64,000 bases of DNA from Viscum album. Lineage: Eukaryota; Streptophyta; Magnoliopsida; Santalales; Viscaceae. Of this stretch, positions 47,481-59,210 are shown piece by piece (positions within the stretch are counted from its first letter, which is position 1; every line of letters starts with the position of its first letter). The position numbers were made by a program, and so were the translations under genes. The notes beneath the pieces were generated by a model, which did no database searches, was not told the DNA's origin, and saw only the letters and a list, made by a program, of their open reading frames with translations. Location: NCBI GenBank assembly GCA_963277665.1, contig OY728130.1:1365972393-1366036392 (forward strand), given 5' to 3'.

Positions 47481-47702
47481 CGTGATCACGGAGGGGGCTT
47501 CGTGAATGGGCTTCGCGAACCAGATTTCCATCCCAACTTCAAATGTCCATAACTCCTAATCCGTAGCTCTGTTCGGGCGCTGCGACTTACCAAATCGAAG
47601 ATTAAGAAAAATTCTAGGATATTGGATCGTGTATGGAAGCATTTGGAAAATTTTGGGAACGCATTTTCTGGGGTCAACAATATTGACAATTCTTCCTGAA
47701 CA

Positions 47703-47752
47703 CACCATGTTCTATTGACAATAAATACAACACCCACAAAGTGATCTCAACA
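47703..47752 (-). repeat. 5' LTR of element P, first 50 bp
   Basis: Matches 35741-35787: 'ccatgttctatt' and 'cacaaagtg.tc.caaca'. It completes the LTR split at 41891. Confidence 0.85.
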
Positions 47753-49453
47753 TGGATGAATATATTTCTATGGGAGGGAAACAATCCTCATTTTGTGACA
47801 ATAGGAGAATCCTATAATTATCTTAAATCTAGTCTCTAGATGAATATATATTGGAAAAGGAACATTAAATTCACTAAGCTTAGTGGGAGGATTTGTTCTA
47901 AGATACATATATTGTCTAGGAAGTTAAAATGAAAAGTTGTTTTATATTCCCCAAGACTGGTGGCATATTATTATATATGAATAATGAATCCTACAGTAAA
48001 ACAGTAAATGAAAACAAGATAATATTTAAAAGTATGTATGGATTTAGTAATGTAATCCATATACAAAAATTTAGGGTACCATATTTTGGACATTCTAAAC
48101 TTGATACTATTGGTGAGTATTCAAGTGAAACTATATATGGATGGTAAAAGTCAGTATCAATAAAGCATGATTGGTTATTAAAAATATGTATAAGGAATAT
48201 TCTATGACAAATATTTATTTCAATCATCATGATTAAATCTATTTGATTTTTTTTATAGTAAAATTATATGATAATTTTATTGGGTGGTTGTATGTAAAAT
48301 CTAGTTTCCTTAATAGAGACCCTATGGAACATGTCAACGTCATAACCAAAATGGTTGGTGACACCAATGAATTTCAATATGATATGAAAATTACACATAT
48401 ATATTTATGTATAGAAGTAATAATAGTGAATATAAAATATCTATTTAGAAGGGATAAGTGCCATATATATACAAATGGTTAGTGAGAGTGATATTATTTT
48501 AAAGATAGATATGATAATAACATATGGAAAAAAATAACCAGTCTTACTAAATTTATAAGACTAAATAATGAAATTTACCAATTTTGAATTAAAATAGTAG
48601 CCTCACTAAAAGGATCAATATATAAAAAATAGGTTTATGGGGTTTCTTAATCTAGTCTAGTACATACCTTGACAAGATGGAATAATTAAAGACTAAAATG
48701 TTGTCCTTGTTACATGGAATAAAATCTATTAACAATAATGTGCATGGGAGTAGAATTACATTATGAATAATATTTCATAAGATCAAGTGTTATAAATTTA
48801 TATAATATGTCATGATATATATTGATTATTGATATACATGTTTAATAGAGTTAAAATATCAAACAAAACCAGATAAACTACACAGAATTTTAGTTAGAAC
48901 TATCTGGTAGTACTTGATAAATTAAAAAATGGATAAGTTCCAAGTAAAATGAGAAATATGAAAACAAGTGATTAAGAGGTATAACACTAGTTTTATCCTT
49001 TATATTATTTATAATATTAGATCATAGTGAGTATAAGGTAATATTAATGATAAACTTATTATAGCATGTGGTTTCCATATCTACTATATGAAATTACATG
49101 GAAGCTTTTTATGTAGCTTAAGAAGTTATTTAGTAATAATTTTTGAGTTTTAGTTTATACGAAATAGTATGATTATAATCATTATTATGATAATATTTGA
49201 CTATGATATTATCTAATATGTTATATTTATAATAAGGGAAAAAGTGGATACTTGGGGATATTTCTACTTGATGGATTTTTTCAAGGTAGTGGGGTTAGAG
49301 TAAGTAGATTCACCACACATAAATGTGGTTATGATAAACCTATACATGGAAACATGGTAAACCCAGTATCTATAACCATACTCAAGAGAAGCATTTTTAA
49401 TATGTAATAATTATCCATTCATTTAGAATTTTTCTATAGTATAATTGGGATTC
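47753..49453 (+). mobile_element. Element Y internal region, 3' part
   Basis: Between P and the Y 3' LTR. Two short plus-strand frames (47929-48147 and 48243-48482) are open, but neither resembles a copia RNase H or any other family I recognise. The remainder is AT-rich and broken. No clear PPT is visible before 49454; the nearest purine run is 'attggga'. Confidence 0.5.
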
Positions 49454-51424
49454 TGTTGAAGTTATCACCCTAGAACCAATTAATTTTCACTTCATATTGA
49501 ATGTATATTTATATATTTTAAGATTAATAAATTCCTTATCATATACTGATTATTATTTTTTGTAACTTTAAGGTGATAAAGTATAATAATATCTATCTCA
49601 CATAAAAGGTTATAGTAGTTCCAAACTATGTTGAGAACCTTGATATGGCATGATTATGTTCTTATACTATATGTCCCATGGTCACATGACATCATCTAAG
49701 AGGACATAGATGATGTAGACTGTCAGGTGTGAGTACTCATAAGTGTATGGAAATTCATCTCATAAAGTTCACACTTGGTAATCTTAAAGGTGGGATATTA
49801 TCAAGAAAACCCACTAGTATTAATTCTACATGTTACATGTTACATGTAATTGGATATTCATAGTATAAAACACATGAAATGATCCTTAAACATTAATATT
49901 ATTACCAATACATATCATGAATCACGTACTTTGATGTATTGATGAAAATTGTGACACCATATGTTTGTGGTGAAGTAGGATACATTGGGTGCATCAAAAA
50001 TGATATATTATTAATTAATAATTCAATGAAGGGTTTGTAAATTCCATCTTTATGGAAGTTAATATCTTATCCCTTTGATTTGAATGAAACCATCAAACTA
50101 AATTCCATGGCTATGGGGTATTTACGGGTTCATTTAAAATATTCAAAGAAAGAATTATCAACCATATAGGTTAATGGAATGAGTATGAAACCTATTTGAT
50201 GAGATATCAATAAAATGGGATTATATTACACAGTGAGAATTCATATGTGGTTGTCAATATTACGTCATTAACTTATACCACTTAGGTGACTTTATCTATT
50301 TCTATACACTGATATTAAACTTTAGACTAACCGGCCTAATGCTACTGAGTAAGAATCATAGAGGGTCACACACTTAGTGTTTATATTAATTTTAATTTAA
50401 TAACTAGAATAAATAATATTTTATAGTCCCTCAAATAATATATATTCAAGATTTAATGATCGTAAATATTTTTTCACTATATTTATTTCTGAGTTGAATA
50501 TTAAAATAAATATCTATTCACAAGACCATTAATATTATAATTATTTATTTATCAAATAAATAATATTTATTATTTGAGGTTCAGTAAATACTAAGCAGGA
50601 AATATAAATCGTGTTAACGAGTCTGGTGGGAATGATGTATTAAATACCATTTAAATAAATATCAATTAATTAATTTAAGTAATGATATTTACTTTATCTA
50701 TGAGACATGCACATATCAAGAAAATAATTACAATAATAATATTATTATCGGACATGGGGTTTACTAAGGAATATGAGAATAATTAAGGGTCTATGTGCAA
50801 TTATTTATTCTAAAACCCAACTATATAAATACCTAGTTATGTTATTCCTAAGGTAAGACATTATTGCGCACAATAAATCCACTCTAGAAATTCTCTTAGC
50901 CCTAGAGAGAAAGTTTCTATGCAACACTCTCAAAAACTTATAGAAAACTTCAACCTTTATCTTCTTCTCAAGAATGAGAAAACATGAATCAATTGTTTAA
51001 CCTCGAAGGATTTTTTGACAATCAAAGTAAGTGATGTAGGATTATTAGTACCACTTCACAACACCCATAGTACCATTTACGATGCTTTTAGATCATAAGA
51101 GAATGTATGAATAACTATTATAGGGATTATAATTTGGATACTATGATGAAACAAGAGTGTAACAAAATAGAGGTTTGAACAATAAAAATATTCTCTAAAT
51201 AAAGAATTACCAAAACTAAGGTAATTATTAAAATTAAATTAATTATAAATTTAACATGTATAAGATCTTCTCTCTTGGTTTTGGTGATATTTGAAAATAT
51301 TTATCAGATATAATTTTTTTCTCATGAAATTTATCATCACATACATTTTGGATTATTTATTTAAAACAACAAAAATTTGAGTATCCTTGACCCAATAAGA
51401 ACTTCTATTTCATCCAAACCATTA
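49454..51424 (+). repeat. 3' LTR of element Y
   Basis: Begins TGTTGAAGTTATC and ends CATCCAAACCATTA (CA changed to TA). It aligns with 15823-17798 over its full length. A TATA box lies at 50821-50830. The TSD tatag follows. Confidence 0.9.
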
Positions 51425-51429
51425 TATAG
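51425..51429. repeat. Target-site duplication of element Y, right (tatag)
   Basis: Pairs with catag at 15818-15822. The X LTR continues directly at 51430 with gtgaacatcaagtcaatatg, which aligns with gttcacattaattcaggatg at 56946. Confidence 0.8.
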
Positions 51430-52539
51430 GTGAACATCAAGTCAATATGATCAATGAACACGTGTTGGATATCAATTGGGAAAGTGTTTTTTATTATAAT
51501 ATGTTTATATATGTGATATAATACTAGATTTATGAAGATTAAAAAAATGATTTCATATGGATGGGTTAAGATTTAAAATAATAATTTGAGATTTTTATGT
51601 TTTATTGTAGTTATTTTAGGTAATAGGAGGTGATCAATTTCAAATTAAATGGCCGTGACACATTTTATCAACCAACATGATATATATTATCTGAAATATT
51701 TGGACTTCAATATGGACGATTTGGGTTTTATGGATAACTATACATTTCTAAATAATGAAAATATATTTCAATCCCAAGTGTAATAAAATCATCCTAAGAT
51801 ATGAGTCAAAACATATCATTTCATGAAGTTTCATTTCACAGGTTGTTCATAATGTAGAGAATAATTGAAAGACCAAACAATAAATATACATTCCCTTGAA
51901 TATTCAATATCAAGAAAAGGTTGGATATATTTAAATATGTAATTTAAATATCCAAGAAGTTTTATAATATTTTAAGGCCAGTGTTGAATGTTATTAATTC
52001 TATAATTTTGGGTTCTGGAAACAGTGTAATAATTAAATAAAAATTTTAGTGTATGTTCAAGGGACTGTTTTGTCCTACAAATGGAAGAATTAAGAAAATT
52101 GATGATCTAATTTTTTCTATTTAATTAATTTATCTTAATTTTCATATTTTAGTCATCTAATTTAGATATATTTTTTTATAAGTTATGGTTAATATAATTT
52201 TTTCCAGTAGAAATGTAATGGTGGTTTCAGATTTCATTAGCTAATTTAACAGAAATTTTGGATCATAATGGAAGCCAATTCAGGATCAGGTTAAAATCAA
52301 TAAAAGTTGGAATTTTTTTTTATATTATATTCATTAAAATTAGTGAATTTCTAGATGCATTTTAGAAGTTCTGACCAGAATACAGAATCATCCTGAATTG
52401 ATGAAAACACATGTTCAAGTCAAAACTTATGTAATATTAGTGTAGACTTAGCGAAAATTTTCCCCTTGAATCTTGGATGGTGGTTTCATGGATTTTATGA
52501 GTTTCTAGAATTTTAGATCATTACTATAAAATATTATAA

Positions 52540-52558
52540 GTGTGTGTGTGTGTGTGTG
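52540..52558. repeat. (GT)n microsatellite
   Basis: Nine GT units in the X 5' LTR. The 3' LTR has only 'gagtgtgtgtgtgac' at the same place, so the run expanded or shrank after insertion. Confidence 0.9.
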
Positions 52559-53298
52559 ACTCTATTGATGATCAAAATCCAAAGAAGAATAGGAAAGTAG
52601 ATTGCTATGATGGGTATAAAGTCTATCATCTATTTTTATTGACATATATCCTTATAATATGATTAAAGTTTCTAAATTTACTATAAAATATTTAATAGTT
52701 TATTAAAAATTAAAAATAAAGGCTATTTTATGTGTTATATATATTAAACAACATCTTAGACTAAAGAAAATGGGGGAGGATTTGAGTACAATGTATTTCC
52801 AAGTACCATACTATTCACTAATGAAGAAACCTCAAGGAAAGTGTGTGTGACTATAAGAGATTAACCTAAAAATATAAGAATAAGTTGAGGAGGAGGAGTA
52901 ATGCTTTAATATACTATGATATGAAATTCTGGCATCGAGGTATATCTTAAATATCTTATATTTACTGTCATATATTGAGGAGCATGAGACAATACCCAAA
53001 TAAGATTGTGAAAGAAAGTGTGTATATTTAATGCACTCATAGAAAATGGATTATCACTATAAAACCACCAATGTAGAGATATATTTTAACATCACACTTT
53101 ATGTAACTTGTTATATGTGTGGTGTTCTTGTGAGAACAAATAAGAAGATGTGTTGAGAAAGGAATTAAAATTATAACGGGGTTCATGGACATTTACTTAC
53201 CCCAAGGGTATTATAGTGATACTAAAAAAATGACATAAGAAGTGGGACATTACCCAATCCTCCCTAAGGACTAGACACTCCTCAAAGGGTGGAGAACC

Positions 53299-53307
53299 TT
53301 ATAAAAA
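53299..53307 (+). promoter_or_regulatory. TATA box of the X 5' LTR
   Basis: ttataaaaa, some 200 bp before the LTR end. The 3' LTR lacks this part. Confidence 0.5.
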
Positions 53308-53510
53308 CCTAGGGTGTGGTTGTCATCATTTTAGTACTTTCATTTAGACAAGAGGATTATAAAACAAAACGACTGAGTGAGATAACCATAATCGGTAAAA
53401 AATATGGTAATAAAGATGGAAAATTTTATATGTGAAGAGTTTTAATTATAAAAAAACCATTGATTCACCCCCCCATATCAGTGGTTGACTCACCACCAAT
53501 GGACCTAAAA

Positions 53511-53530
53511 ATCAGAATTAGAGCCAAGGT
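53511..53530 (+). other. Degenerate primer binding site of element X
   Basis: atcagaattagagccaaggt against the usual attggtatcagagccaaggt of plant copia elements. Differences are mostly transitions, and the distal part 'agagccaaggt' is intact. Confidence 0.6.
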
Positions 53531-56022
53531 CACCTTGTTAAGTTTGCAACATTATATCATTCATGAAGATCATTGCAAGCCACCGGATTCTCATTCTTTT
53601 AATTTTATTATTCATCCATCCATTGATAATTCTTCTTGATATTTCATAAAAATGATTCTTTCCTGTTTATTTTACTTGATTTTTTAATTTTTTCCCTATA
53701 TATATATATTTTAGAATATTAAGTAAAAATTTGAGGAACCACCCATGATATATTCTAATATATCTTCTATAAATAAGGTAGAGGCCAGTTCAAGTGAGAC
53801 CATGAGAAAAAAAGAGTACATGAAATTAATGAAGTTGACCATTAAGGAAGAACAAAAAAATTATGTACACATGATATATGATATGTATCATACATGCATC
53901 TGTGTGGCTGAAATTACATAAGTGAATCAACCACTAATTTGAAATGGCATTGGATACAATGTTAATCTAAGAAACTCAATGAATTCTTAACATGAAGAGG
54001 CCACTGTTAAAAAATTTGAATATTTGCATCAAGATAAAACGAGATTAAGTTGTGATGATGGTTCATCTATGGATTTATATTGTGATCCATATGGTGAATT
54101 TACTCAATTAATGAAGGAGAAACCATAGGAAATAGTCAATTACATGAGTGAAAAATTCAAATATTTTATAAGGAGTACGAAGTAACCACATGAATCTTAA
54201 ATTGAAAAACATTAGAATAAAAATAGTAAGATTAAGAACAATATTTTGAAATTTAAATTTCAATTAAACATAGATCAAGAAGAATTGAACATATTTTCTC
54301 TTAAAAATGAGTTATACACTTGTAACATAATACTAATATCATATCAATATTACATTAAATCGATTCACATATAACTTAAAGTGTTCCAAGAATAAATTAA
54401 AATCACAAATACTAAAAGGGAAACACAAGTGGTTAATAATTATAACACAATCAAGTGTCTAGATAAAAAGATAGAAATAATATAACATAAATTTAAAGAG
54501 AAAAAAGAAACTAAAATAAGTTAAATAAAATAATGGTTTATATCCTAAATTCCTTTGTTGAAAAGTAATTGGATATTGAGGATAATAAATACCCCAATGA
54601 AAATAGAGATACTCAAGAAGAAACCATAACCAAGATAAAAAAAGAGTTATAATTAACTAAGATAAAATTGATAAACTTTTAAGTTGAATCAAGAAGAGTG
54701 ATAACTTGAACATTATAAAGATGAGGTGTCTTTATAAGATTATCATAGATATAGATCAATATTTGAGTGGGATAATAATTAAACTATCAAATTAATGAGT
54801 TAAAGATGTTTTCTTGAAGTCCTATAGGATAATAAAAAAGAGGTTAAGATCAATACATAGCTCATATATTTTAGAGAATCAATAAAGGATCCTCAAGATT
54901 CCTCAAATGAAATAAATTCAATGAAGAGTGGTTGCTCGATGAAGAATGAAACCACAAATAAAAATAACCCTACAATGAAATGGGTTGAAATAAAAATAGG
55001 GGAAACAATATCACTCTGAAAAGGTGTAAACACATGAGTTTAGGGGGAGAGTAATAAAAGATAAATAGAATCTAAAGAATATGAAAAGAATGAGGAGTAG
55101 AACTACTGTCAAGAACCAAAGTGGATAGGCTAAAACCATGAAGAAATATCCTAAATTCAAGGAATTTATAATCTATTTTCAATAGAGGTTCATGAATTAA
55201 TGGAATTTTTATGACCACTTGGGTTGGGAAAAAATAACAAAACTTGGTGAGTTGGTAGAGGACATGTATAAGTTTACCCCATTATTTATCAAACATATTT
55301 TTAACAGAGACGACACCTTAAAAAAATAAAAATAAAAAACATATAGAAACTATAAATACTACTCAACTGATAAAGAATAGGTTTAATGGATTTTATTGGT
55401 TATATGGAACCTATAAAAACTTATATAATGATTTTTGGATCTCTATTAAATAATTTTAGGAATATAGGAGACATATATCAAGGTGGAGGAAGCATAAAAT
55501 GTTCCAGGGAGATGATAAAATTATAAAGCATTAGATATCTAATAAAAGCAATGAAACATGGAGAATTTAAAATATAAAAGAGCATCATATTAATGATACT
55601 ATGCATACAAAATATGATTTTAAAAAGGTGGTTTCATTATTGAAATATGACGTAATAATGAAGTTGAAAAGTGAAGATCAATTAATTATTAGAGATAGAG
55701 GATCCATTCTTGATATTTCACAAGAACAAGAGAGGATTAAATGTTATCATTTTCCACTACCAATTTCATGACATAGAGATATTCTCTATTCGCCTTCCTT
55801 TATATTACCATCGGACTATGTTTTCAAATGGGGAGAGAGAAAAATATGCATAAATAAAATATGAAATTCAATAATTGAAGGATTTACACATTGAATTATT
55901 CAAGGGGATATTTAATTAATGGGTAGTTGAGTGATTTGTAATAGTAATATATATTTAAAGTGTTTCATGTATATTACATAGTATTGAAGGATTTATGGTG
56001 ATAAAAAATTAAAAAAAATATA
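53531..56022 (+). mobile_element. Element X internal region, no pol recognised
   Basis: AT-rich, purine-rich on the plus strand. Readable pieces are gag-like at best: VEASSSETMRKKEYMKLMKL (about 53776-53850), a Glu/Lys/Asn-rich zone to 55020, and an open piece at 55201 onward with NFYDHLGWEKITKLGELVED. None matches a named domain. The total of 2.5 kb is too short for gag-pol. Confidence 0.45.
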
Positions 56023-56037
56023 TATAAAGGGAGATAT
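56023..56037 (+). other. Polypurine tract of element X
   Basis: ataaagggagatat directly before the LTR start TGAATGCCCC; it resembles the 'gggggagat' PPT of plant copia elements. Confidence 0.75.
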
Positions 56038-58326
56038 TGAATGCCCCATTAATTCCATGTTGTATTTTTCTCCAATTTTCTATAAAGTCCCTAGATTATG
56101 AAGTATATATGATCCTCATGAGAGGAAAAATAAATCTTATATGTGGTCATGTGATGATGAAATGGATGGATTAATAAAGTCCATGAGATTGAAGCTCAAT
56201 ATATGATCATGAGATATATATGCATTGGATATCCATGAGAAAAGAAGATCTAATAGAGTATCGAACACTATAACACCATCCAAATGGATCTTTAATTATT
56301 AAAATAAGTTCTCACACAATAAAGAATGAATATTCATAAAAAACATCACCCAATCTGATGATGCAGTGGCGAGATCCTATCATTGGAAGTAGACCATGAG
56401 GGCTTCCTAAGACATTCACATCATGGTATTTTCATTGAACAATATTTAATATTGTTTATATTCCATGAGATTATTTATAGGCACATCATAAGTTAAAATG
56501 AGGACAAAAATGCATAATTGATACATTGAGTGAGTCTAATCACATTTTGAGTGCTCTTTGAAGGCTATTTGGATTTCATTTTTAGACTCCACCTGTTATA
56601 TGATGAGAGGAAAACATGATATGCATCTAATATGTAAAATGTACATGATTACACCTGAAAATGATGAAATCATTTTCTTTAAGGTGTAAAAACTATTATG
56701 AAGATGAATTATAAATGAGTGTATATTAAAGGAAGATTGATTCTTTACTATGATGGTGATCTACACTCTATGATATATCACAAAGATGCATTTTGAGGAT
56801 AAAGAATGATAAAAATGAATATGCATTAGTACATGAGATATATTAAGAGAAATATAATTACTCTAATGGAAATAAGAATCTATCGATATTATAGGAATGA
56901 ATTTAAAAAATGAAAGAGGATTCTTCATTAAGTGTGAACATAGGTTCACATTAATTCAGGATGATCAATTCATATTTGCTTGACATAAATTGAAGAAGTT
57001 TTTATCATCATACAATGTTTATAGAATCGATATGAGATTTCGTTAACTAAGAAGAAAAAATGATTATAGATTCATGGAGTATGATGTAAGATATTAATTT
57101 GAAGTGGTTAAGTTTTATTAGAGGTATCTGAGAAAATAATAATAGATTGGTATACAAAATAGTTGACGTTACACATTTTGTCCACAAATATGATATCTGT
57201 TATATGGGATATTTAGGCTTAAATATGTATGATTTTGGTTAAATAGATAACTATATATTTTTATTTAATGAAATTATATTTTAAACCCAAATGGAATCAC
57301 CTCAACCTAGGATCTGAGTTAAAATATATCATCTCATAATGTTTTATGTCACTATTTGTTCAAAATCAAGAGTAAAACCGATATATCATATAAGAAATAT
57401 ATATTCCTTTAAATATTATATATCAAGAATTTTTTTTGTATATATTTAAAGTTGTAATTAAAATATCTAAGAAATTTTAGATCATTTGATGTCCCACAAT
57501 GAAAGTTATTAATACTACAAGTTCAGGTTCTAGAAATAACACAACAATGCATGATAGATTTTATTGTGTATGTTTATTGGACTATATGAATATACAAAAT
57601 AAATAATCAAGTAAACTTGTGATCTAATGATTTTTATTTACTGAATTTATCTTTATTTTGAGATACTAATAACATAATTTTGATGTTTGGTTTATGATTT
57701 ATGGTCAATGGAAGTTGTTGTCTTATAGTAGTACAACATAGATTTTAGATTTCATTTAATGATTAAATTGTAATTTTGGATCATAATGGACATCAATTCA
57801 GGATCAGGATAAATTTATTAAAATCAATTATTTTTGTTAACTTTATATAGGCGATGAATCAAAATATTATGATCTATATTATAGATTTTATTCCCAAAAT
57901 ATATAATCTATAGAAATATATTTTCAAGTTAAAATTTAGGTAAAGTTAGCAGTGACTTAATGAAAAGTGTCTCTTTGACCCTTGAATGGTGGTTGCACGT
58001 TTTTATGAGTCTTTGGGAAGAAAAATTTCTATGATAGAAAATAATAATGTTTATAGTATTACTAGAAAGGTTTTTGAGTGTGTGTGTGACTCCATTAAAG
58101 ATCACCATCCACACAAGAAGACAAAAGAATATTGCTATGATAGGTATGATTTATATCCTTTATTTTTATTGAAATTTCTCATAATATGAATATTAGAGTT
58201 TCTAACTCTTATGGAGATTATTGAAGAGTCTATTAGAAGTTAAAAATAAATGGCTGAGTATGTTATCAAAATCATACACAAAATAAGATGGGGGATGAGT
58301 TGTGTGTAGTCTACTATCAAGTATCA
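56038..58326 (+). repeat. 3' LTR of element X, truncated
   Basis: Starts TGAATGCCCC. 56038-56945 aligns with 14857-15822 and 56946-58326 with 51430-52815, so it shows the joined, empty Y target. The alignment ends near 'ctactatcaagtatc'; the last 0.7 kb of the LTR is missing. Confidence 0.75.
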
Positions 58327-58729
58327 AAAATTTCCCACCATAATAAAAAAAATTCTGAAAATACTAAAACCAGGAAACTATTTCCAAATATTGGGATAGT
58401 TTGGTGTATAAGGGAGGTGGTTGTCTTGGAAAAAACCTTCTTCATATTTTTTTGGATGAAGGTGTTGTCTGAGACAACACCTTATATTCTACACTAATTA
58501 CTTTAATTTTAAACCTTTTCTATTTTGTTTATATATATATAAATAAAATATAAAACTAAAAAATATTTAACTATTTTATATTCTATATTACTTTAAATAA
58601 ATTATTTCAAAAATATTACATAAAATCTCCCCCAAACCCCCTTTATAAGGGTGCAATCCTTGGCGTCTTTTTCAAACTTTTGATATGGGATTCAGAAACA
58701 TCTTTTCTAGTAGTAAATGAATAATATAT
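58327..58729. other. Unassigned sequence with a perfect palindrome
   Basis: Follows the broken X LTR. Nothing coding is seen. It contains the 25-bp palindrome at 58459-58483 and 'ctcccccaaacccccttta' at 58628-58646. Confidence 0.5.
58459..58483. repeat. Perfect 12-bp inverted repeat with one-base centre
   Basis: aaggtgttgtct, g, agacaacacctt. Every base pairs. It contains TGTCT/AGACA in inverted order. A related 'aggtggttgtcttgg' lies 45 bp upstream (58415-58429). Confidence 0.95.
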
Positions 58730-59205
58730 TATTTATAATAGTACATTAATGTTAATAAATGATTAATCATAACACATTTTTCATGATTAATTATTATTTA
58801 ATAATGTAATAAACAATAATTAATAAAGTCATAATAATGATTATTAATAATTTCATTAATTTTATGAAAACTATAATTAATAATAATTTTTTTTTATTAA
58901 ATTATGAAATTAATAATCTATTTAATAATAATAAAATAATTATTTACAATTTATAATATTAAATATTAATTGTGTAATTAATTATATAATTAATTTTATA
59001 TTTAAAAATAATTAGTAATAATTAATAATCTAATTAATAATAATAATAATTGATAAAGTAGGTTAAAATTTTATAAATAATTTAAATTTAATAATAATAA
59101 TAATATTATTATATATATATTTGGTTATTTATAAAATTAATTTTTTTTTATTTTTAATAAAATTATAGTAATATTATTAATGATGATGATGATTATTATT
59201 AATGT
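58730..59205. repeat. A/T-only-like low-complexity block
   Basis: Almost entirely A and T, with repeated ttaataat and attaataa words. It separates the X remnant from the LINE. Confidence 0.85.
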
Positions 59206-59210
59206 TAGGA

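Larger units (their letters stand above)
41892..47702 (+). mobile_element. GC-rich fragment of a Ty3/Tat-like element: array-rich 3' region plus LTR
   Basis: Sharply more GC- and CpG-rich than everything around it. From left to right: about 0.4 kb of unique sequence, a long array of 'cttcctacgtacc' units (42700-44780), a 27-bp array, a 54-bp array, a 107-bp array, a purine-rich PPT-like tract (46766-46776) and an LTR-like end (46777-47702). Long tandem arrays upstream of the 3' LTR are known for Tat/Ogre-type elements, so I infer such an origin; no pol domain is present to prove it. There is no target-site duplication and about 17 bp of the P LTR is missing at the joint, so the left side is truncated or rearranged. 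Confidence 0.55.
46777..47702 (+). repeat. Putative 3' LTR of the Tat-like fragment
   Basis: Begins TGTGACGGTAGCG after the PPT-like tract and ends CTTCCTGAACA at 47702, where the P LTR resumes. It contains a roughly 20-bp 'ctcacggagcatgg' array (46905-47110), a TATA-like 'gtatttatagg' (47213-47223), and three to four 60-bp 'cttcgcgg..gttcgcgaac' units (47283-47480). Its last part, 'ccataactcctaatccgtag', looks like the R-U5 part of Ty3 LTRs. There is no second copy in the window for comparison. Open frames of up to 133 codons here are by-products of GC-richness. Confidence 0.5.
32953..47752 (-). mobile_element. Copia-like element P, gag-only, minus strand
   Basis: 3' LTR 32953-35787, PPT 35788-35799, internal 35800-39079, PBS 39080-39095, 5' LTR 39096-41891 plus 47703-47752. 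LTRs are about 2.84 kb each. The internal region is only 3.3 kb and holds gag remnants (36990-38350) but no pol, so P is deleted or non-autonomous. Orientation is fixed by PBS and PPT. I could not find a convincing target-site duplication (left flank tacct, right flank tggat). It is inserted in the pol part of Y and later hit by the GC-rich fragment. Confidence 0.82.
15823..51424 (+). mobile_element. Ty1/copia element Y with two nested elements
   Basis: LTRs 15823-17798 and 49454-51424 (1976 and 1971 bp), plus-strand PBS at 17801, gag remnant split at 20459/30618, TSD catag/tatag. Own internal sequence is about 6.7 kb once the chromovirus (20460-30617) and element P (32953-47752) are taken out. 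The gag matches the plant copia gag (UBN2 type) pattern. Pol is too decayed to follow. It is inserted in the 5' LTR of X, so Y is younger than X. Confidence 0.85.
51430..53510 (+). repeat. Element X 5' LTR, second part
   Basis: Aligns with 56946-58326 up to about 52815; the remaining 0.7 kb has no counterpart, because the 3' LTR is cut. It contains a (GT)n run at 52540-52558, a TATA box at 53299-53307 and a stem-rich 'ttgtgagaacaaa' area. It ends about two bases before the PBS-like site. Confidence 0.75.
14857..58326 (+). mobile_element. Copia-like element X (outer element of the middle nest)
   Basis: Own sequence: 5' LTR 14857-15822 plus 51430-53510, internal 53511-56037, 3' LTR 56038-58326; everything at 15823-51424 is a later insertion. 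Proof of the split: 14857-15822 aligns with 56038-56945, and 51430 onward aligns with 56946 onward. The uninterrupted 3' LTR therefore shows the empty site. A degenerate iMet-type PBS follows the 5' LTR and a good PPT (AAAGGGAGATAT) precedes the 3' LTR. The internal region is only 2.5 kb and shows no pol domain, so X is deleted or non-autonomous. The 3' LTR lacks its last 0.7 kb. Confidence 0.75.

Noticed and set aside
32948..47757. Target-site duplication for element P
   Set aside because: Flanks tacct and tggat do not match; the left LTR end is decayed, so the exact border is uncertain.
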